The notes below the pieces were generated by a model. The model was not told the DNA's origin. It ran no database searches and saw only the letters and a list, made by a program, of their open reading frames with translations. From the NCBI GenBank assembly GCA_963828185.1, contig CAWHDV010000002.1, forward strand, positions 806,001 to 870,000: a stretch of 64,000 nucleotides of DNA, in the 5' to 3' direction. This document shows, piece by piece, positions 18,505 to 26,710 of the stretch. The stretch's first letter is position 1. Each line of letters opens with the position of its first letter. The translations under genes and the position numbers were made by a program. This stretch comes from Rhodoblastus sp963828185. Its GTDB lineage: Bacteria; Pseudomonadota; Alphaproteobacteria; Rhizobiales; Beijerinckiaceae.

Positions 18505-18951
18505 GTGCAGAGCAACGGGACGCTGGAAAGGCTCGGGAGCCTCGACCGGGAGATGATCGAACATCGCATCCGCACGATTTTCGAGCGGCGCGCGGAAGGC
18601 GATCATGCCGGCATTGTCGAATATATGGCGGAGGACATTGTCTTCAACGTGCAGGGGAGCTGGACGCTTTATCCCTTTTCGCGGCCTGCTCGCGGCAAGG
18701 CGGTTTTTGCGCAGGCGCTGGCCGCGGTCGAAGCCATGTATGAAAACCTGGGCTCGACCATCCATGAACTGGTGATCGACGGCGAGCGCGCCGCCCTGCA
18801 CCGCACGTCGAGAATGCGCAATCGCGGCTCCGGCGAAACCAGTTCCGTCGATGTCTGCGATTTCCTGCGCTTTCGCGACGGGCTGGTGATCGAATTTTCC
18901 GAATATCCGGATTCCCTCGCCATCGCCAAACTGGATGGCCGCGCGGATTGA
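18505..18951 (+). CDS. SnoaL-like / NTF2-fold protein
   Basis: The 148-residue product starts at a GTG with AAGGAACGCGCC just upstream. The pattern REMIEHRIRTIFERRAEGDHAGIVEYMAEDIVF, then RPARGKAVFAQALAAVE and DVCDFLRFRDGLVIEFSEYPDS, is typical of the SnoaL/ketosteroid-isomerase-like alpha+beta barrel. Such proteins have diverse or unknown roles, and no catalytic assignment can be made. It follows the fumarase gene closely on the same strand and may be co-transcribed. Confidence 0.8.
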   Translation: MQSNGTLERLGSLDREMIEHRIRTIFERRAEGDHAGIVEYMAEDIVFNVQGSWTLYPFSRPARGKAVFAQALAAVEAMYENLGSTIHELVIDGERAALHRTSRMRNRGSGETSSVDVCDFLRFRDGLVIEFSEYPDSLAIAKLDGRAD

Positions 18952-19032
18952 ACCCTTTCGCAAGGCAATGATCCCTCTTCCTCCCGCGTCGAGTGAAACG
19001 GTTGGGGGCGATCCTGCGCAATTGCATGCCTA

Positions 19033-19314
19033 TCAGCGCAGGATCTCGATCCGCATCCTTCCATTGGCCTTGCGCGTCAAATGCGGGCCATGCGGCTTCG
19101 GCGCGACGGCTTTGGCGACATGCCCGCGCGAGGCATGGGAGAAAGCTTGCGACGGCGGCATTGGCGTGAGTTTTTTCGGTCCGGCCACCGGGCCGAAGGA
19201 CGCAAGGCAGGCGTTGTACTTGTCGGCGTCCTTGATTGTTTCGCAGGAGTCTTCGCCAGCCCAAGCGGCTCGCGCGCCTGCAAGCATCAGCAAGAGCATC
19301 ACAACCGCGCGCAT
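19033..19314 (-). CDS. Small exported protein of unknown function
   Basis: The product has 93 residues. It begins MRAVVMLLLMLAGARAAWAGEDSC, a signal peptide with a likely cleavage after AWA, then has two cysteines (DSCETI and NACLASF) and a basic, proline- and histidine-containing tail ending RMRIEILR. Its ATG overlaps the stop of the upstream VOC gene as TGATG, so they are coupled. I do not recognise the family. The cysteine spacing would allow a disulfide in the periplasm. Confidence 0.7.
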   Translation of the reverse strand: MRAVVMLLLMLAGARAAWAGEDSCETIKDADKYNACLASFGPVAGPKKLTPMPPSQAFSHASRGHVAKAVAPKPHGPHLTRKANGRMRIEILR

Positions 19315-20079
19315 CACCTTTTCGCGGCGACCAGCGAGAAAAACGCCCCCTGCGGATCGAAAGCCTGGACGATCCAGGCGCCGCCGGGCACTTCCATCGG
19401 CCCGTTGACGATCCTGCCACCGCCCTTCTCCACCCTGGCGATCGCCGAGTTGAGCGCCGGCACGGCGAGATAATAGTTCCAGAACGGCTTGGGCATGTGC
19501 TCGGGCCGCCGCATCATGCCGCCGACGGGCATGCCGCCGGTTGCGAAAAGCTGGTAGGTCCCCATCGGCCCCATGTCGAGGGCGTCGGCCTTGGTCCAGA
19601 CCGAATCGCTGCGCGTAGAACGCGAAGGCCTTTTCGACATCGTCGGTGAAAAGCTCATGCCAGCCGACATGGCCGGGAGACATGGGCGCAACCGGCGTAT
19701 GCTCGCGATGGGAAAGGTCCTGCCACAGCGCGAAAGCCGCGCCTTGCGGGTCGGCGACCACGGCGAAACGCCCCATGCCCGCCAGCGTCTCGGCGGGGCG
19801 ATAAAGCTTGCCGCCGGCGGCGAGGATCTTTTCGACCTCGGCGTCGACATTGTCCGACGCGATATAGCCGAACCAGGACGGCGGCGCGCCCTGCGCCTCG
19901 GCCTCCTGCGGCAATTGCATCAGGCCGCCGGCGCCCCTGCCCTCATAGGAAAAGAAGCGATAATCGCGACCGGCCTCGCCGACCGGCGCGCAGGTCCAGC
20001 CGATGACGTCGCAGTAAAACGTCTGCGCCGCCTCGACATCGCTCGTTAGCAGTTCCACCCAGCAGAATTGGTTGGCCAT
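19314..20079 (-). pseudogene. VOC family (glyoxalase-like) two-domain protein, frameshifted
   Basis: The frame from MANQFCWVELLTSDVEAAQ encodes a first glyoxalase/VOC module (about 1-115) and the start of a second (MSPGHVGWHELFTDDVEKAF, to QRFG). At about 19598-19602 the natural reading moves to another frame, continuing WTKADALDMGPMGTYQLFA, PFWNYYLAVPALNSAI and ending FFSLVAAKR at 19314. Removing one base (GGTCTGG to GGCTGG) restores one protein of about 254 residues, the usual size of the two-VOC family. Substrate is unknown. The next gene is coupled by TGATG. It is a sequence error or a recent pseudogene. Confidence 0.82.
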
Positions 20080-20099
20080 GGCGCGCCTCCTGAAAAAAT

Positions 20100-22529
20100 T
20101 TATCCCCGCAGGACCGCGCCCGTCTTCTTGTTGGCCTCGGCGACGATTTTCTGCGCCACCGCCTCGATCTCCGCATCCGTCAGCGTTTTTTCGCGCGGCT
20201 GCAGCGTGACGTTGATCGCAATGGATTTCTTGCCCTCCGGCACGCCCGGTCCGGCATAGAGATCGAACACCCCGACATTGACGACAAGATTGCGGTCCGC
20301 CGCCTGCGCCGCCTTGATGAGATCAGCGGCGCGCACAGATTGATCGACGATAAAGGCGAAATCGCGCTCGACCGGCTGGAAATCGGACAGCTCCAGACTT
20401 GGCTTGGCCCGGGTCGGCCGCGCCTTCGGCGGCGGCAAGGCGTCGAGAATGATCTCGAAGGCGACCAGCGGCCCCGCCACGTCGAAAGCCTCGAGCGCGC
20501 GCGGATGCAATTCGCCGAACCAGCCGGCGATGTTGCGCGGGCCGAATTGCAGCGTCGCCGAGCGTCCGGGATGCAGGAAGTCGGGACCGCCCGCGACGAC
20601 CTGGACGGCGCCAGGGGCCACGCCGAGATTGGCCAACAGCGCGAGGACGTCGGCTTTGGCGTCGAACACATCGACCGCCGTCGCCTTGTCGGCCCAGTGG
20701 CGGCCGGCGCCCGTCGGCTTGGCGGTTCCCCGGCGCAGGCCGGCGCAAGCGATGAACTGGCCGTCCTCCGCATCCGACTTGAACACCTGGCCGGCCTCGA
20801 ACAGCGCCACATCGCCGAAGCCGCGTGAAAAATTGGAGCGGGCGGCGGAAATCAGGCCCGGCAGCAGGCTCGGGCGCATGTCGGACAGGTCGGAGGCGAT
20901 GGGGTTGGCCAGCGCCAGTTCGGGCGCGCCGCCGCCGAACATTTCGGCCTGCGCCTTGGCGACGAAGGACCAGGTCACCGCTTCGACCATGCCGCGCGAG
21001 GCCAGCGCCCGTCGCGCCGTCCGCAGCCGCTTCTGCAACAAGGTGAGGACCGGGCCGGATATGGCGGCCTCGCGTTCGAGTGGCGTCGGCGTGATGCGGT
21101 CAAAACCGGCGAGGCGAACGATTTCCTCGACGAGGTCGGCCTTGCCCTCGATATCCGCCCGCCAGCTTGGCGCGCGCACATGCACGCGCGCGGCGTTGCT
21201 CATCTGCCCGGCGACGGCGAAGCCAAGCTTTTCCAGCGTTCCCGCCATCTCCGACGCGTCGAGTTTTACGCCGGTCAGCCGCTCGACCTCGCTGAAGGGG
21301 AAATCCATGGTCGCGCCGGTCTCGGGAACGTGGCCGGCGACGAGCACGTCCGAAGGCGCGCCGCCGCAAAGGTCGAGAACCATTTGCGTCGCCATTTCGA
21401 GGCCGGGAAGCGCGAAAGCCGGATCGACGCCGCGCTCGAAGCGATAGCGGGCGTCGCTGACAATGCCGAGTTTCCGTCCGGTCTGCGCGATATTCGCCGC
21501 GTCCCAAAGCGCGGATTCGATCAGCATGTCGATGGTGCTTTCGTCGCAGCCCGTGGCGTCGCCGCCCATGATTCCGGCGAGCGATTGCGGCCCCCTGTCG
21601 TCGGCGATGACGACCATGCCTTCGTCCAGGGCATAGGTCTTGCCGTCCAGCGCATGCAGGATTTCACCCTTTGCGGCGCGGCGCACGACCAGATCGCCTG
21701 CAACCGTCGCGGCGTCGAAGACATGCAGCGGGCGGCCCTGGTCGAAGGTCATGAAATTGGTGATGTCGACCAGCGCGTTGATCGGGCGCAGGCCGATGCT
21801 CTTCAGCCTTTCCTGCAGCCATTCCGGGCTCGGGCGGTTGTTGACGCCGCGCACCAGGCGCAAGGCGAAAAGCGGCGCCAGGCCTGTGTCTTCGGGCGCG
21901 AGATCGAGCTTGGGCTGGATGGGGCATTCGAACCTGCCGGCGAGGGTGGCCGGCGCGTCGCCTTTCAGCCTGCCAAGCCCCGCCGCGGCGAGATCGCGGG
22001 CGATGCCGAAGACGCTGGCCGCGTCGGCGCGGTTGGGGGTGAGGTTGATTTCGATCAAGGGATCGTCGAGCCCGGCGAAGGCCGCATAGGACTGGCCGAC
22101 CGGCGCGTCGGGGCTCAGTTCGAAAATGCCGGACAAATCGCCTTCAAGGCCGAGTTCTTCCGGCGAGCACATCATGCCGCCGGATTCGACGCCGCGAATG
22201 ACGCCCTTGGCGATGGTGATATTCTTGGCCGGGATGTGCGTGCCCGGCGCGGCGAACACGGTTTTCAACCCCGCCCGCGCGTTGGGAGCCCCGCATACAA
22301 CTTGCAAGGGCGCGGCGTCGCCGACATTGACCTGGCAAACCCTGAGACGGTCGGCGTTGGGATGCTGGACCGCCTCGATGATTTCGGCGACGCGGAAGGC
22401 GGCGAGTTTTTGCGCGGGATTGTCGACATGCTCGACCTCGAGCCCGATCCGGGTCAGCGTCTCGACGATCACATCGAGCGGGGCCTCGGTTTCGAGATGG
22501 GTTTTCAGCCAGGACAGGGTGAATTTCAT
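20100..22529 (-). CDS. pheT: Phenylalanine--tRNA ligase beta subunit
   Basis: This 809-residue subunit pairs with PheS to charge tRNA-Phe. It begins MKFTLSWLKTHLETEAPLD. The tRNA-binding (EMAP-like) domain spans about 40-150 (RVCQVNVGDAAPLQVVCGAP). The B3/B4 editing domain follows (about 210-380, including DITNFMTFDQGRPLHVFDA), then B5 with FPFSEVERLTGVKL, the catalytic-like core, and the C-terminal FDX-ACB domain (about 715-809, FQPVERDFAFIVDQSVRAADL). Length and domain order are normal for the family. It is the last gene of the infC-rpmI-rplT-pheS-pheT run, separated from pheS by a palindromic repeat. Confidence 0.97.
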   Translation of the reverse strand: MKFTLSWLKTHLETEAPLDVIVETLTRIGLEVEHVDNPAQKLAAFRVAEIIEAVQHPNADRLRVCQVNVGDAAPLQVVCGAPNARAGLKTVFAAPGTHIPAKNITIAKGVIRGVESGGMMCSPEELGLEGDLSGIFELSPDAPVGQSYAAFAGLDDPLIEINLTPNRADAASVFGIARDLAAAGLGRLKGDAPATLAGRFECPIQPKLDLAPEDTGLAPLFALRLVRGVNNRPSPEWLQERLKSIGLRPINALVDITNFMTFDQGRPLHVFDAATVAGDLVVRRAAKGEILHALDGKTYALDEGMVVIADDRGPQSLAGIMGGDATGCDESTIDMLIESALWDAANIAQTGRKLGIVSDARYRFERGVDPAFALPGLEMATQMVLDLCGGAPSDVLVAGHVPETGATMDFPFSEVERLTGVKLDASEMAGTLEKLGFAVAGQMSNAARVHVRAPSWRADIEGKADLVEEIVRLAGFDRITPTPLEREAAISGPVLTLLQKRLRTARRALASRGMVEAVTWSFVAKAQAEMFGGGAPELALANPIASDLSDMRPSLLPGLISAARSNFSRGFGDVALFEAGQVFKSDAEDGQFIACAGLRRGTAKPTGAGRHWADKATAVDVFDAKADVLALLANLGVAPGAVQVVAGGPDFLHPGRSATLQFGPRNIAGWFGELHPRALEAFDVAGPLVAFEIILDALPPPKARPTRAKPSLELSDFQPVERDFAFIVDQSVRAADLIKAAQAADRNLVVNVGVFDLYAGPGVPEGKKSIAINVTLQPREKTLTDAEIEAVAQKIVAEANKKTGAVLRG

Positions 22530-22555
22530 TGTTGTGTCTCGACGTTTGTCCCGCC

Positions 22556-22611
22556 GTCATTGCGAGGAGCGAAGCGACGAAGCAATCCAGCTTCGCTCCG
22601 CTCGCAATGAC
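22556..22611. repeat. Palindromic interspersed repeat between pheS and pheT
   Basis: GTCATTGCGAG at 22556-22566 is the exact reverse complement of CTCGCAATGAC at 22601-22611. Between them lie GAGCGAAGCGACGAAGCAAT and a second internal pair (AGCTTCGCTCCGCTCG against GAGCGAAGC). The sequence belongs to the widespread family of short extragenic palindromes beginning CGTCATTGCGAGGAGCGAAG. In the pheST transcript it would fold into a stem that could stabilise pheS mRNA or tune pheT translation. Confidence 0.8.
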
Positions 22612-22627
22612 GCGAGCGCGAAAAAAT

Positions 22628-23710
22628 TCAGCTCGACAGCCCGCCCGCCAGCGTCGGCAGATCAAGCGGGCGGAAACCGTAATGCTGGAGCCAGCGCACG
22701 TCCGCCTCGAAGAAGGCGCGCAGGTCCGGCAGGCCGTATTTCAGCATGGCGATGCGGTCGATGCCCATGCCCCAGGCGAAGCCCTGGTACTCGTCCGGGT
22801 CAATGCCGCAATTGCGCAGGACGTTGGGATGCACCATGCCGCAGCCGAGAATCTCCAGCCAGTCCTGTCCCTCGCCGAAGCGCATCTCGCCGCCCTTGCG
22901 CGAGCACTGGATATCGACTTCGGCGGACGGCTCGGTGAAGGGGAAGAAGCTCGGACGAAAGCGCATTTTCACATTCGGCACCTCGAAGAACGTCTTGCAG
23001 AATTCCTCGAAAATCCATTTCAGATGGCCCATATGCGCCTTGCGGTCGATGACGAGTTCCTCGACCTGATGGAACATCGGCGTATGCGTCTGGTCGGAAT
23101 CGCAGCGATAGGTGCGGCCGGGGCAGATCACGCGGATCGGCGGCGGGTTCTTCAGCATGGTGCGCACCTGCACCGGCGAAGTATGGGTGCGCAGCAGTTT
23201 TCGCGTCCCGTCTTCCTTGCGGTTGAAAAAGAACGTGTCGTGCATTTCCCGCGCCGGATGTCCGGGCGGAAAATTCAGCTTGGTGAAGTTGAAATCGTCG
23301 CTTTCGACATCCGGCCCTTCGGCGATGGAAAAGCCCATGTCGCTGAAGATGGCCGTGAGTTCGTCCATCACCTGGCTGATCGGATGGATGCGGCCGCTCT
23401 CGAGCGCCGAGGCGCGCGCCGGCAGCGTCACGTCGAGCGTCTCGCTCGCCAGCCGGGCCGCCAAAGCCGCCTCCTTCAGCACGTTTTTCCGCGAAGCCAG
23501 CGCCTCCGCGACCTTTTCCTTCAGCGCGTTGATTTTCGCGCCTTCAGTCTTGCGCTCGTCGGGCGACATCTTGCCGAGCGTCGCCAGCAAAGCCGAGATC
23601 GAGCCCTTTTTGCCCAAGGTCCCGACGCGGACCGTTTCCAGCGCCGTTTCGTCGCCGGCGGCGTCGATCGCGGCGAGGGTTTCGTTTTCGAGTAGGGCGA
23701 GATCGTTCAT
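22628..23710 (-). CDS. pheS: Phenylalanine--tRNA ligase alpha subunit
   Basis: This 360-residue class II synthetase subunit has an N-terminal coiled-coil (about 1-90, with GTLGKKGSISALLATLGKM). The catalytic domain contains motif 2-like elements (MHDTFFFNR, LLRTHTSPVQVRTM) and motif 3-like GFAWGMGIDRIAMLKYGL. Sequence and length fit bacterial PheS. It forms a heterotetramer with PheT, encoded 98 bases downstream. A rho-independent terminator lies between rplT and this gene, so it may rely partly on its own promoter or on read-through. Confidence 0.97.
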   Translation of the reverse strand: MNDLALLENETLAAIDAAGDETALETVRVGTLGKKGSISALLATLGKMSPDERKTEGAKINALKEKVAEALASRKNVLKEAALAARLASETLDVTLPARASALESGRIHPISQVMDELTAIFSDMGFSIAEGPDVESDDFNFTKLNFPPGHPAREMHDTFFFNRKEDGTRKLLRTHTSPVQVRTMLKNPPPIRVICPGRTYRCDSDQTHTPMFHQVEELVIDRKAHMGHLKWIFEEFCKTFFEVPNVKMRFRPSFFPFTEPSAEVDIQCSRKGGEMRFGEGQDWLEILGCGMVHPNVLRNCGIDPDEYQGFAWGMGIDRIAMLKYGLPDLRAFFEADVRWLQHYGFRPLDLPTLAGGLSS

Positions 23711-23779
23711 CGCGAAAAAATCCGTGCGGAAACCGAGGAAGCACGCGCGTCATGCCATGCGCGGGCGCGTCTGAAAAGC

Positions 23780-23808
23780 AAAAAAGCCCGCCTGTCACGG
23801 CGGGCTTT
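23780..23808 (-). terminator. Rho-independent terminator after rplT
   Basis: AAAGCCCGCC (23783-23792) pairs perfectly with GGCGGGCTTT (23799-23808) around a 6-base loop. On the minus strand the stem runs into a T-stretch. It sits between the rplT stop and the pheS start, so it should end or attenuate the infC-rpmI-rplT transcript before pheST. Confidence 0.85.
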
Positions 23809-23830
23809 CCTGAAATTCAGGCGGAGCAGC

Positions 23831-24208
23831 TCAGGCGGCGGCGGTCGCCTGGGCCGGCAGAGCGGCCTTGGCCTTCTCGACGATCGCCTTGAAGGTGGCC
23901 GGCTCGGAGATGGCCAGTTCCGACAGGACCTTGCGGTCCACTTCGACGCCCGCCTTGGCGAGGCCGTCGATGAAGCGCGAATAGGTCAGGCCGAATTCGC
24001 GCACGGCGGCGTTGAGGCGCTGGATCCACAGGGCGCGGAAGGTGCGCTTCTTGGCGCGGCGGTCGCGCGTGGCGTATTGCATCGAGCGATCGACGGCCGC
24101 CTTGGCGGCGCGGATCGTGTTCTTGCGGCGGCCGTAAAAACCCTTGGCGGCCTTGAATGTCTTCTTGTGCTTGGCGTGCGAGGTGACGCCGCGTTTGACG
24201 CGAGCCAT
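23831..24208 (-). CDS. rplT: Large ribosomal subunit protein L20 (bL20)
   Basis: The product has 125 residues starting MARVKRGVTSHAKHKK, followed by AAKGFYGRRKNTIRAAKAAV and the C-terminal globular domain LNAAVREFGLTYSRFIDGL, all characteristic of bL20. L20 is an assembly-initiator protein of the 50S subunit and in some bacteria represses its own operon. It lies downstream of rpmI in the usual infC-rpmI-rplT order and is followed by a strong terminator. Confidence 0.98.
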   Translation of the reverse strand: MARVKRGVTSHAKHKKTFKAAKGFYGRRKNTIRAAKAAVDRSMQYATRDRRAKKRTFRALWIQRLNAAVREFGLTYSRFIDGLAKAGVEVDRKVLSELAISEPATFKAIVEKAKAALPAQATAAA

Positions 24209-24256
24209 GGATGATCTCCAGAAACGTTAGAATTAGCAGACAGGCTGGGCGCGTTG

Positions 24257-24279
24257 CCGAAAAGTCTCAGACTTTTCGG
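24257..24279 (-). promoter_or_regulatory. Hairpin between rpmI and rplT
   Basis: CCGAAAAGTC (24257-24266) and GACTTTTCGG (24270-24279) form a perfect 10-bp stem with a 3-base loop in the rpmI-rplT spacer. No T-run follows on the minus strand, so it looks like an RNA structure within the operon (processing or translational control) rather than a terminator. Confidence 0.6.
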
Positions 24280-24303
24280 ACAAGAACATGCCTCTTGGAA
24301 TGT

Positions 24304-24504
24304 TCAGCCGTTGGGCAGGAAGTATTTCTTCACGTTGTCGCCGTCCGTCTTGAACATGACGTTGGTGCCGCGAAGGTTCCGGATCTGCTTTTTCGTGCGT
24401 TTGATCATGCCGTGGCGCTTGCCGCGCTGGGCGTAGACCACCTTGCCGGTGCCGGTGATCTTGAAGCGCTTTTTCGCGCCCGATTTGGTCTTCAGCTTGG
24501 GCAT
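24304..24504 (-). CDS. rpmI: Large ribosomal subunit protein L35 (bL35)
   Basis: The product has 66 residues beginning MPKLKTKSGAKKRFKITGTG, with the basic core AQRGKRHGMIKRTKKQIRNL and the end VKKYFLPNG, all diagnostic of bL35. It sits between infC and rplT in the standard operon. Spacing to infC is about 210 bases and includes a strong hairpin. Confidence 0.97.
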   Translation of the reverse strand: MPKLKTKSGAKKRFKITGTGKVVYAQRGKRHGMIKRTKKQIRNLRGTNVMFKTDGDNVKKYFLPNG

Positions 24505-24650
24505 TTTGCTCTCTCTTTGGTTTGGGCGCTGACGCGCTCATGGCCTTGCGGCCTCTTTTCGCAAAACGAGCGAAATGATCCGCCACGGCAGCCCTTTACT
24601 GGCCGGGCGGATCGAAGGCGCGCTTATAAGGGATAATGCGGCAGAAAAGC

Positions 24651-24687
24651 AAGGGCCTTGTCGCCGCCATCACGCGGCGACAAGGCC
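24651..24687 (-). terminator. Strong hairpin between infC and rpmI (attenuator-like)
   Basis: GGCCTTGTCGCCGC (24654-24667) and GCGGCGACAAGGCC (24674-24687) form a perfect 14-bp stem around a 6-base loop. On the minus strand it is followed by CTTGCTTTTCT, a weak T-rich tract. It lies 28 bases past the infC stop, so it could partly terminate infC transcripts and set the infC to rpmI-rplT ratio. Confidence 0.65.
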
Positions 24688-24714
24688 AGCTTTCGCGCCT
24701 ATCCGCCGAGAAAC

Positions 24715-25254
24715 CTATTTGGGCGCCAGCACCATGATCATCTGGCGGCCTTCCATCGACGGCTCCAGCTCGATCTTGGCCGTGCCGGCGGTCTCCAGCT
24801 TGACGCGCTCGAGCACGCGGAAACCGAGCTCCTGATGCGCCATTTCGCGGCCACGGAAGCGCAGGACGAACTTGACCTTGTCGCCCTCCTCGAAGAAGCG
24901 GCGCACCGCCTTCATCTTCGTCTCGTAATCGTGGTCGTCAATGCCCGGACGCAGCTTGATTTCCTTGATCTCGACGATCTTCTGCTTCTTGCGCGCCTCG
25001 GCGGCCTTCTTCTGCTCGTTGAAGCGGAACTTGCCGTAATCGAGGATCTTGCAGACCGGCGGATTGGCGTTCGGCACGATCTCGACCAGATCGAGACCAT
25101 CTCCCTCGGCGAGGCCCAGGGCCTCGACAATGTCGACCACGCCGCGGTTCTGGCCTTCGGCGTCGATCAGTTGCACTTCGCGGACGCGAATTTCCCGGTT
25201 TGTGCGGGGTCCCTCCTTTTGCGGAACCGGGGGGGCTTTCATGGGACGACGAAT
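24715..25254 (-). CDS. infC: Translation initiation factor IF-3, apparent AUU start
   Basis: IF-3 keeps ribosomal subunits apart and proofreads start-codon choice. The protein (179 residues from 25254) has the N-domain TNREIRVREVQLIDAEGQN, the lysine-rich linker EQKKAAEARKKQKIVEIKEI and the C-domain KLRPGIDDHDYETKMKAVRRF. The start is chosen at ATT (25252-25254, then CGT CGT CCC ATG): a strong AAGGAG lies 8 bases upstream of ATT, but 20 bases upstream of the only nearby ATG (25242). An AUU start is the classic autoregulatory feature of infC. The upstream in-frame stretch lacks IF-3 similarity. Confidence 0.93.
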   Translation of the reverse strand: MRRPMKAPPVPQKEGPRTNREIRVREVQLIDAEGQNRGVVDIVEALGLAEGDGLDLVEIVPNANPPVCKILDYGKFRFNEQKKAAEARKKQKIVEIKEIKLRPGIDDHDYETKMKAVRRFFEEGDKVKFVLRFRGREMAHQELGFRVLERVKLETAGTAKIELEPSMEGRQMIMVLAPK

Positions 25255-25386
25255 GGCGTGTTCTCCTTGCAACGGGTGAATCCAAACCGACGACGATCGC
25301 GCTGAAATCTGGCGGGCCTGCGGCTGGATTTCCAAATGTACGGCAAAAGTCCCCGCGACCGAAACCACGAGGAGCGAACCATCCCC

Positions 25387-25415
25387 TAGAATGTGACATT
25401 GCGCAGCAAAGTCAA
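25387..25415 (-). promoter_or_regulatory. Putative sigma-70-type promoter for infC operon
   Basis: On the minus strand TTGACT (25415-25410) is followed after 17 bases by ATTCTA (25392-25387). The predicted transcript would have a leader of about 125 bases before the infC AUU start. The match is reasonable but the assignment is by eye. Confidence 0.45.
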
Positions 25416-25452
25416 CGCCGCATTTGCCGCGGGGGTTCCGAAATGATGCGAA

Positions 25453-26631
25453 TCACGCGCGACGGCTTGAAAAATGCCCGGCGTAGACAGCCAGCGTCAG
25501 GGCGCACATCCGCTCCATCGAAAACGCGCTGGCGTGGGCGCGGGCGCGCTGGCCAAGATTTCCGCGCGCCGTGGCGCCGAGCCGCACCGCTTCCTCGACG
25601 GCGCGCGCAAGGGTTTGCGGCTGGCTCGAGGCGACCAGCCAGCCGCTGCGCAGGGCCGCCTCGACCCGCGGCGGCGCCAAAACTTCATCTATCGTCTCCA
25701 TTGCGACGGACGGCAGCAGCGCCACGAGCGGCGCGCCCAGCGCCTGCGCTTCGACGCAAAGGCGCGCATCCCCTGACGAAACGATGGCCACGGCCGCGGC
25801 GAGGCAGGCGGCGGCGCGGTCGTCGCCGGCAAATCGCGACACATCCTGCGTCAGCCCGAGTTTCGCCGCCTCGGCGTCGAAAGCCGCCCTGTCCGCCGAA
25901 TCGCCCTCCGCGCAAAACCAGACAAAACGCGCCTCCTGCGCTTCGCTGGCGAAAAATCCCTTTTCCTTCAGGTGCGCCGCCGCCGCCAGGAAGGCGCGCC
26001 GCGCCTCGTCCGGCAGGCCGACGCCGATGACCAGGCGCATGTGCGATTTGACGCCGAGCGCCTCGCGCAATCGGCGCACCCGATTGGCGTCGAAGGTCTC
26101 CGGGGCAAATCGACGCAAATCGACGCCCTCGAGCCCGAGATGCAGCCGCGCCTCGGCGTCCGGCCGCAATTTCAAGGCCTCCTCCATCGCGGCGCGCGAA
26201 AAAGCCAGGATCGAATCGGCGTCGAGCGCCAAAGCCCGCCCGGCGGCATATTCGGCGACCAGGGGTATGCGCGCCCGCCGCGCGACTTGCAGCGCGGCGT
26301 CGAGGCCGGCCGCGCCACGAACATGGATGAGCTCGACGCCCTCCTCCAGCGCCATCCGCTCCAGCGATTGCCGGTCGCGCATGGCTTTCCAGGGATTTCG
26401 CGTCGGCGCGGGGAGGGGCAGGAAAACACCGCCGCGCGCTTGCAATTCGCTGGCGAGCGGCCCCGGCGCGCCGGCGACCAGCGCCCGCGCGCCCGCTTCG
26501 GCGAGACAGGCCGCCACCTCGACGCAGGCCAGGGCCGAGGCGCCAGCGTCGAGCGCCGGCGCGATCTGCAGGATGGTGCGGCCAAACAGAGCCTGGCTGT
26601 CAGTTTCCTCTTCCGCGCCCCATGGCGTCAT
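25453..26631 (-). CDS. Glycosyltransferase family 4-like protein
   Basis: From the ATG at 26631 (GGAGACTTC upstream) the product has 392 residues. The N-terminal half (IAPALDAGASALACVEVAACLAEAGARALV) resembles the GT-B acceptor domain, with GADSILAFSRAAMEEALK-type sequence before a linker. The C-terminal half has VKSHMRLVIGVGLPDEARRA and ARLCVEAQALGAPLVALLP, the position of the donor-sugar EX7E region (here E...LGAPLVA). Several alphaproteobacterial homologues are annotated as glycosyltransferases of lipopolysaccharide or exopolysaccharide. Substrate is unknown. It is divergent from the alpha/beta hydrolase gene. Confidence 0.78.
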   Translation of the reverse strand: MTPWGAEEETDSQALFGRTILQIAPALDAGASALACVEVAACLAEAGARALVAGAPGPLASELQARGGVFLPLPAPTRNPWKAMRDRQSLERMALEEGVELIHVRGAAGLDAALQVARRARIPLVAEYAAGRALALDADSILAFSRAAMEEALKLRPDAEARLHLGLEGVDLRRFAPETFDANRVRRLREALGVKSHMRLVIGVGLPDEARRAFLAAAAHLKEKGFFASEAQEARFVWFCAEGDSADRAAFDAEAAKLGLTQDVSRFAGDDRAAACLAAAVAIVSSGDARLCVEAQALGAPLVALLPSVAMETIDEVLAPPRVEAALRSGWLVASSQPQTLARAVEEAVRLGATARGNLGQRARAHASAFSMERMCALTLAVYAGHFSSRRA

Positions 26632-26710
26632 GAAGTCTCCAATTGGAGCCGCATGGGCTCCGCCTCTGCGGGTTGGTATAAACAATCGAATCAATCGAGG
26701 CAGCTTACCC

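Noticed and set aside
25571..26710. Upstream part of the long frame leading into the alpha/beta hydrolase
   Set aside because: It lacks family similarity and is antisense to the glycosyltransferase; the hydrolase starts at 26711.
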